A program made the position numbers and the translations under genes. A model generated the notes under the pieces. The model was given only the letters and a program-made list of their open reading frames with translations, did no database searches and was not told where the DNA came from. This document shows positions 59,230-64,000 of a stretch of DNA of 64,000 bases, one piece after another (positions within the stretch are counted from its first letter, which is position 1; each line of letters starts with the position of its first letter). The stretch is from Nocardioides coralli. GTDB taxonomy: Bacteria > Actinomycetota > Actinomycetes > Propionibacteriales > Nocardioidaceae. The DNA lies in the NCBI RefSeq assembly GCF_019880385.1, contig NZ_CP082273.1:310001-374000 (forward strand). Direction: 5' to 3'.

Positions 59230-60812
59230 GCACCCCGTCGTCCGAGCTGGCCCGCAGCATCCTGACCACGCTCGTCGAGGCCGGCGTCGCCGAGATGGTG
59301 CTCGCCCCCGGGTCGCGCAACGCACCCCTGGCCTTCGCGGCGCACGACGCGGCCGCTGCCGGTGTGCTGCGGCTCCACACGCGCATCGACGAGCGGACCG
59401 CGGCGTTCCTCGCCCTGGGGCTGGCCCGCACCGGCCCGCCGGCCGCGGTCTGCTGCACCTCCGGCACGGCGGTGGCCAACCTGCACCCGGCCCTGCTCGA
59501 GGCCGCGCACGCCGGGATCCCGCTGGTCGCCGTGACCGCTGACCGGCCCGCCCGGTTGCGGGGCACCGGTGCCAACCAGACCACCGACCAGGTCGGCGTC
59601 TTCGGCCCGCTCGTGGAGACCGTGGACGTCGCCTCGCCCGGCTGGACCACGCCGGGGCTCGGCTTCGGCCCGTTGCACCTCAACGTGCAGCTCGACGAGC
59701 CGCTCGTGCCGGAGGACCGCTGGGTGCCGGAGGGGCTGACACCGGGTGAGCCGCCCCAGGAGGTGTGGCCGGCGATCCACGAGACGGTGGCGCTGGGTCC
59801 CCGGACGGTCGTGGTCGCCGGCGACGACGCCGGACCGCCGGCCAGGACGCTGGCGGAGCAGGCGGGCTGGCCGCTCCTCGCCGAGCCCAGCAGCGGGTCG
59901 CGCACCGGCGACCACGCGCTGCGGTGCTACCGGCTGCTGCTCGACGGTGACCTGGGGAGCCGGGTCGAGCGGGTGGTCGTCTTCGGCCACCCCACGCTGA
60001 GCCGGCCCGTGAGCCGGCTGCTGGCTCGCGACGACGTCACCGTGCTCGACGCCGGGACGCGCGGGGTGTGGCACGACCGCCCGTTCCGGGTCGACGACCG
60101 CTTCATCTCCGGGCGGCCGGCGGTGGACGAGCCCGACGACCCGGCGTGGCTGGAGGAGTGGCGCTCCGCGGACCGGGAGCTCGGCAGCCGGCTCGACCGG
60201 CTGCTCGCCACCGAGGAGGACCTGACGCCGTACGAGGTGGCGGGCGCGGTCAGCCGGGCGCTGCCGCCGCGCGGGCTGCTCGTGGTCGGCGCCTCCAGCC
60301 CTATCCGCGACCTGGACCTGATGGTGGCGCCGTACGCCGTCGGCGACCGGCGCAAGGTGATCGCCAACCGCGGCCTCTCCGGCATCGACGGAACGGTCTC
60401 CACCGCCGTCGGCGCTGCCCTCGGGCGCCCGCACAGCAGCCGGGCCTTCGCGCTGGTCGGTGACGTGACCTTCCTCCACGACGCGACCGGGCTCGTCCTC
60501 GGACCCGACGAGCCGCGACCTGATCTGACGATCGTGGTGGTCAACGACGACGGTGGCTCGATCTTCGCGACGCTCGAGCAGGGCGCGCCGGACTACGCCG
60601 ACCGCTACGACACCCTGTTCGGCACGCCGCACCGGGTCGACCTGGCGTCGCTGTGTGCCTCGACCCGGACGCCCCACTGGCGGGTGCAGTCGCTGCCCGA
60701 GCTGGAGCAGGCGCTGGCCTCGCCCAACGGCGGGATCGAGGTCGTCGAGGTCGTGGTCCGCCGCGACAACCGGCGGGAGCTCGACGAGCGGATCCGGTCG
60801 CTCGCCCGCTGA
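59226..60812 (+). CDS. menD: SEPHCHC synthase
   Basis: MenD is the ThDP- and Mg-dependent enzyme joining 2-oxoglutarate to isochorismate, the first committed menaquinone step. The 528 residues include LAPGSRNAPLAFAA, the ThDP-activating Glu region RIDERTAAFLALGLAR, CCTSGTAVANLHPAL, GPLHLNVQLDEPL, and the cofactor motif GDVTFLHD ending in NDDGGSIF. menB, menF and menG are not in the window. A small hairpin follows. Confidence 0.96.
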   Translation: MSTPSSELARSILTTLVEAGVAEMVLAPGSRNAPLAFAAHDAAAAGVLRLHTRIDERTAAFLALGLARTGPPAAVCCTSGTAVANLHPALLEAAHAGIPLVAVTADRPARLRGTGANQTTDQVGVFGPLVETVDVASPGWTTPGLGFGPLHLNVQLDEPLVPEDRWVPEGLTPGEPPQEVWPAIHETVALGPRTVVVAGDDAGPPARTLAEQAGWPLLAEPSSGSRTGDHALRCYRLLLDGDLGSRVERVVVFGHPTLSRPVSRLLARDDVTVLDAGTRGVWHDRPFRVDDRFISGRPAVDEPDDPAWLEEWRSADRELGSRLDRLLATEEDLTPYEVAGAVSRALPPRGLLVVGASSPIRDLDLMVAPYAVGDRRKVIANRGLSGIDGTVSTAVGAALGRPHSSRAFALVGDVTFLHDATGLVLGPDEPRPDLTIVVVNDDGGSIFATLEQGAPDYADRYDTLFGTPHRVDLASLCASTRTPHWRVQSLPELEQALASPNGGIEVVEVVVRRDNRRELDERIRSLAR

Positions 60813-60830
60813 CCCGTCCAGCCCTCAGGT

Positions 60831-60846
60831 ACCCGGATCACCGGGT
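60831..60846. terminator. small hairpin between convergent menD and dppF-like genes
   Basis: ACCCGG-ATCA-CCGGGT, a perfect 6-base stem in the 39-base gap between two convergent genes. It may end both transcripts. Confidence 0.5.
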
Positions 60847-60851
60847 GACGA

Positions 60852-62015
60852 TCAGAGACTGCCGTCCCCGCCATAACCGAGGTCCTCAGCTTGGTCACGG
60901 GGGATGCTGTCGACGTCCACGCGACCGCGGTTGGCGGCCTCCACGAACTCGGCGCTCACCTCGTGGCGCTGGATCTCGCCGGAGGCGATCTGCTCCGCCC
61001 AGTGACAGGCCACCCGGTGGCCGGCGGACACCCCGTCGACCTCGACGACCCGCAGCTGCGGCCGCTCGTCGTCGCACCGGGTCTCCTGCCGCCACGGGCA
61101 CCGGGTGTGGAACCGGCAGCCGCTGGGCGGCTTGGACGGCGAGGGCAGGTCGCCCGTCAGCAGGATCTGCTCGCGCTGGTCCTCCACCTCGGGGTCGGGC
61201 ACCGGCACGGCGGACATCAGCGCCCGGGTGTAGGGGTGCAGCGGGTGCTCGTAGAGCTCACCGGCCTCCGACTCCTCCACGAGTCCGCCGAGGTACATGA
61301 CGCCGATCCGGTCGCTGATGTGGCGCACGACCGCCAGGTCGTGCGCAACCACGAGGTAGGTCAGCCCGAACTCGTCCTGGATCTCCTCCAGCAGGTTGAG
61401 CACCTGCGCCTGCACCGACACGTCGAGCGCGCTGACCGGCTCGTCGGCGACGATCAGCTTGGGGTCCACCGAAAGCGCCCGGGCGATCCCGATGCGCTGG
61501 CGCTGCCCACCGGAGAACTCGTGGGGGTACTTGCGCAGGGAGGACGCCGGCAGCCCGACGGCGGCGAGCAGCTCGCGCAGCCGGGCGTTGGTCTTCTGGT
61601 CGTCCTGGTCGAGACCGTGGGACCGCATGCCCTCGACGAGGAGCGACTCCACCGACTGGCGCGGGTCGAGGCTCGACATCGGGTCCTGGAAGACCATCTG
61701 CAGGTCCTGCCGCTTGCGGCGCAGGGTCTCGCCCTTGAGCGAGGCGATGTCGACGCCGTCGAAGACGATGCTGCCCTCGGTCGGCGTCTCGAGGTTGAGG
61801 ATCGCCTTGCCCAGCGTGGACTTCCCGCAGCCGGACTCGCCCACAAGGCCGTAGGTCTCGCCCCGGCGTACCTGCATGTCGACACCGTCGACCGCGTAGA
61901 CGTGGCCGACGGTCCGGTCGAAGATGATCCCGCTCTTGATCGGGAAGTGGACCTTCACGCCCTTGAGGTCGACCAGCACCTCGGAGTCGGTCGCGGTCGT
62001 GGTCTCCTCGCTCAT
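60852..62015 (-). CDS. peptide ABC transporter ATP-binding protein (DppF/OppF-like)
   Basis: 387 residues: Walker [11 protein letters not shown]-loop MVFQDPMSSLDPR, signature FSGGQRQRIGIARAL, Walker B LIVADEPVSALDV and H-loop VAHDLAVVRHI. The oligopeptide-transporter C-terminal domain has the Cys motif CRFHTRCPWRQETRC for an iron-sulfur site. A region of about 100 extra residues (DDERPQLRVV...SIPRDQAEDLG) closes it. The ATG overlaps the upstream dppD-like stop. Energises uptake of peptides or nickel. Confidence 0.93.
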   Translation of the reverse strand: MSEETTTATDSEVLVDLKGVKVHFPIKSGIIFDRTVGHVYAVDGVDMQVRRGETYGLVGESGCGKSTLGKAILNLETPTEGSIVFDGVDIASLKGETLRRKRQDLQMVFQDPMSSLDPRQSVESLLVEGMRSHGLDQDDQKTNARLRELLAAVGLPASSLRKYPHEFSGGQRQRIGIARALSVDPKLIVADEPVSALDVSVQAQVLNLLEEIQDEFGLTYLVVAHDLAVVRHISDRIGVMYLGGLVEESEAGELYEHPLHPYTRALMSAVPVPDPEVEDQREQILLTGDLPSPSKPPSGCRFHTRCPWRQETRCDDERPQLRVVEVDGVSAGHRVACHWAEQIASGEIQRHEVSAEFVEAANRGRVDVDSIPRDQAEDLGYGGDGSL

Positions 62016-63004
62016 TGCGTTCCCTCCACCGGGTTGAAGCAGCGGTAGCCCGTGGCGGGGTGCTCCTCCCACACCGGGGTCTGCTCGACGCAGACGTCCA
62101 GCGCGTTGGCGCACCGCGGGGCGAAGGCGCACGCGGAGTCCCAGGGCAGGTTGTCCGCCACCGCGCCCGGGATCGGCGTCAGCTTCTCGCCGCGGGTCGC
62201 GTCCAGCCGCGGGATCGAGGACAGCAACCCGGCCGTGTAGGGGTGACCAGGGTGCTTGAACAGCGAGTGCCGCTGGCCCCGCTCGACGATCCGGCCGCCG
62301 TAGAGCACGTTGACCTCGTCGCAGAGGCCGGCCACCACCCCGAGGTCATGGGTGATCATGATCAGTGCGGTGCCGGTGTCCTCGACCAGCTCCTTGAGGA
62401 GCGCCAGGATCTGCGCCTGGATGGTGACGTCAAGCGCGGTCGTCGGCTCGTCGGCGATCAGCAGCCGCGGCGCGCAGGCCAGCGCCATGGCGATGAGGGC
62501 CCGCTGCCGCATCCCGCCACTCATCTGGTGCGGATAGTTCTTCAGCCGGGCGTTGGGGTCGGGGATGCCGACGCGCTCGAGCAGCTCGCGCGCCTTCGGC
62601 ATCGCCTCCTTGCGGGACAGGTCACGGTGGCGCTCGAGCACCTCGGTCACCTGGACCCCGATGGGGACGACCGGGTTCAGCGAGGACAGCGGGTCCTGGA
62701 AGATCATCGCGATGTCGCGGCCACGCCGGTTGCGGAGCTCCTGCTTCGAGAGCCGCAGCAGGTCGGTCCCCTCGAAGCTCACGGTGCCCTCGACCCTGTT
62801 GCCGCGCTGGGGGAGCAACCCCATGATCGCCAGCGACGTCACGGACTTGCCGCACCCCGACTCGCCCACGAGGCCCAGGGTCTGTCCGGCGTCGACGTCG
62901 AAGGACACGCCGTCCACCGCCGTGAACGGCTCCTCCCCGTGCCGGGTGAAGGTCACCCGCAGGTCCTTCACCGAGAGCAGCGGCTCCGAGCCACCCACCG
63001 CCAT
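62012..63004 (-). CDS. peptide ABC transporter ATP-binding protein (DppD/OppD-like)
   Basis: 330 residues with Walker [22 protein letters not shown], signature [15 protein letters not shown], Walker [14 protein letters not shown] and H-loop [11 protein letters not shown]. The C-terminal region has Cys in [15 protein letters not shown]. It forms the heterodimer with the DppF-like ATPase. ATG within TGATG of the upstream permease stop, with AGGAGG close by; a GTG three bases earlier is also possible. Confidence 0.93.
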   Translation of the reverse strand: MAVGGSEPLLSVKDLRVTFTRHGEEPFTAVDGVSFDVDAGQTLGLVGESGCGKSVTSLAIMGLLPQRGNRVEGTVSFEGTDLLRLSKQELRNRRGRDIAMIFQDPLSSLNPVVPIGVQVTEVLERHRDLSRKEAMPKARELLERVGIPDPNARLKNYPHQMSGGMRQRALIAMALACAPRLLIADEPTTALDVTIQAQILALLKELVEDTGTALIMITHDLGVVAGLCDEVNVLYGGRIVERGQRHSLFKHPGHPYTAGLLSSIPRLDATRGEKLTPIPGAVADNLPWDSACAFAPRCANALDVCVEQTPVWEEHPATGYRCFNPVEGTQ

Positions 63005-63951
63005 CACCTCCTGGCCCTCGGGTCGAGGGCCTCACGCAACGACTCGCCCATCAGGGTGATCCCGAGGGCGACCACGATGATGCATCCCGCGGGCCAGAAG
63101 GCCAGGTGCGGGTCCGATCCGATGAACTGCTGGGCGCGGCCGAGCATCTGGCCCCACTCGGGCTGCCGGTCGTCGGGGTTGCCCAGGCCGAGGAAGGAGA
63201 GCGCCGCGGCGTCGATGATGGCGACCGCCAGCACCAGGGTCGCCTGCACGATCACCGGGCCCAGCGCGTTGGGGAGCATGTGCCGGAAGACGATCGCCCG
63301 GCGCTTCACGCCGAGCGCGCGGGCGGCGAGCACGTGGTCGCTGGCCCGCTGCGCGAGCATCGACCCGCGCAGGAGCCGCGCGAAGATCGGCACCTGGATC
63401 ACCGCGATCGCGATGATCACCGTCCACTGGTTGGGCCGCGCGAACATCGCCGCGAGCGAGAAGGCCAGCAGCAGCGAGGGGATGGAGAGCATCACGTCGA
63501 CCAGCCGCATCACCGCGGAGTCGACCCAGCCCGAGATCGCGCCGGCGAGGGTCCCGAGGATCAGGCCGCCGGTGAAGCCGAAGAGGGTCGCCAGGACACC
63601 GACGATCAGGGTCTGCCGGCTCCCGACGAGCAGCCGCGACAGCAGGTCACGACCGCGGTCGTCGGCGCCCAGGGGGTGACCGGCCTCCGGACCCGGGACC
63701 GGGTTGGACTGCGGGCGCACCTTGTCGAGGAGCGGGGTGGCGGCCGGGTCCCAGGGCGCGAGCCACGGCGAGATGATCGCCAGGACCACGAACAGGCTGG
63801 TGATGGCGGCGCCGACGATGAAGATCGGGTTGCGGCGCAGTCGTCGCCAGGCGCTCATGAGCAGGGAGACGCCACCGTCGTCGCCGCCGGTGCTCTCGGC
63901 GAGCCGGTCGATGCGGCCCTTGCGGTAGTCCGCGTAGGACTTGGGGGTCAT
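63004..63951 (-). CDS. peptide ABC transporter permease (DppC/OppC-like)
   Basis: 315 residues. An N-terminal cytosolic tail and helix (PIFIVGAAITSLFVVLAII) are followed by the permease core with the EAA-type coupling loop (SDHVLAARALGVKRRAIVFRHMLPNALGPVIVQ) and GLGNPDDRQPEWGQML near the end, as in DppC. Five or six membrane helices. It starts just past the end of the partial DppB gene and is followed by both ATPase genes. Confidence 0.93.
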   Translation of the reverse strand: MTPKSYADYRKGRIDRLAESTGGDDGGVSLLMSAWRRLRRNPIFIVGAAITSLFVVLAIISPWLAPWDPAATPLLDKVRPQSNPVPGPEAGHPLGADDRGRDLLSRLLVGSRQTLIVGVLATLFGFTGGLILGTLAGAISGWVDSAVMRLVDVMLSIPSLLLAFSLAAMFARPNQWTVIIAIAVIQVPIFARLLRGSMLAQRASDHVLAARALGVKRRAIVFRHMLPNALGPVIVQATLVLAVAIIDAAALSFLGLGNPDDRQPEWGQMLGRAQQFIGSDPHLAFWPAGCIIVVALGITLMGESLREALDPRARR

Positions 63952-63955
63952 CGGG

Positions 63956-64000
63956 TCACCTCGTCCGGACGCGCGGGTCGATGATGGCGTAGGAGATGTC
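63956..64000 (-). CDS. peptide ABC transporter permease DppB, C-terminal end only
   Basis: Only 14 residues and the stop lie in the window: DISYAIIDPRVRTR. The YAxxDPRVR ending is the hallmark of DppB/OppB permeases, and the gene precedes dppC by four bases. The remainder, and probably the substrate-binding protein, lies to the right of the window. Confidence 0.85.
   Translation of the reverse strand, partial: DISYAIIDPRVRTR

Overview
The window reads as a stretch of chromosome from a high-GC actinobacterium. Almost every gene has strong third-position G/C bias, GTG starts are common, and gene order follows blocks conserved across Actinomycetota. The DUF222/HNH gene, the 'ggtttcgtggctc...cacctcaac' hairpin repeats and the men/hem/ccs layout point to Nocardioides or a close relative. 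That genus call is inference; no rRNA is present. Comparisons with Mycobacterium tuberculosis (Mtb) and Streptomyces gene order below are from memory.

Left block (1-16.8 kb): DUF2520 protein (partial)-panC-panD-nadB-nadC-coaX form a tightly overlapping cofactor operon (CoA and NAD precursors). A four-gene set follows (5.4-9.0 kb): a WXG100-like helical protein, an EspG-like protein, an alpha/beta-hydrolase and a lipoprotein. It sits where lysS lies in the Mtb panC-panD-coaX-lysS-lsr2-clpC1 order and looks like an uncharacterised type VII secretion-associated module. Then come lsr2, clpC, mutY, a secreted Lys-rich protein, disA and radA.

Junction (16.8-21.4 kb): a less conserved set of two regulators (LacI, AraC), a small possible gene, a methyltransferase, a VOC-fold protein and a Cys-rich protein.

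Middle block (21.4-41.9 kb): Ppx/GppA phosphatase, TIM-barrel isomerase, TetR with an ABC-2 exporter, proline dehydrogenase, proC, an AcuC-like deacetylase, a small HTH protein, the 33-residue ribosomal protein bS22, an SDR protein, an acyltransferase, a DUF5667 protein with its ECF sigma factor (apparent rsbN/bldN counterparts), a HAD-IB phosphatase, an acyl-CoA ligase, a glutaredoxin, and rex-hemA-hemC-cobA/hemD-hemB. This parallels Mtb Rv0496-Rv0512 and Streptomyces bldN-rex-hemACD.

Inserted segment (41.9-45.9 kb): an XRE/DUF2975 regulatory cassette with a conspicuous operator, an HNH endonuclease gene carrying a palindromic repeat inside its coding sequence, an intergenic repeat cluster, and a lytic transglycosylase with a promoter resembling those of BldN-type sigma factors.

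Right block (46-64 kb): hemL, histidine phosphatase, the system II cytochrome c biogenesis set (TlpA-like, CcdA, ResB, CcsB), three very small membrane-protein genes, an Eis-like acetyltransferase, PhoD, the menaquinone set menA-(alpha/beta hydrolase)-menE-menC-menD, and a dppBCDF-type peptide ABC transporter running off the right edge.

A recurring feature is a promoter placed so that the transcript would begin at the start codon: a -10 box (TANNNT or GACAAT/CATAAT) followed by 6-8 bases and ATG/GTG. I see it before at least eighteen genes. It helps fix starts and supports two small genes of 44 and 56 codons. No CRISPR array, tRNA, rRNA, prophage or insertion sequence was recognised.
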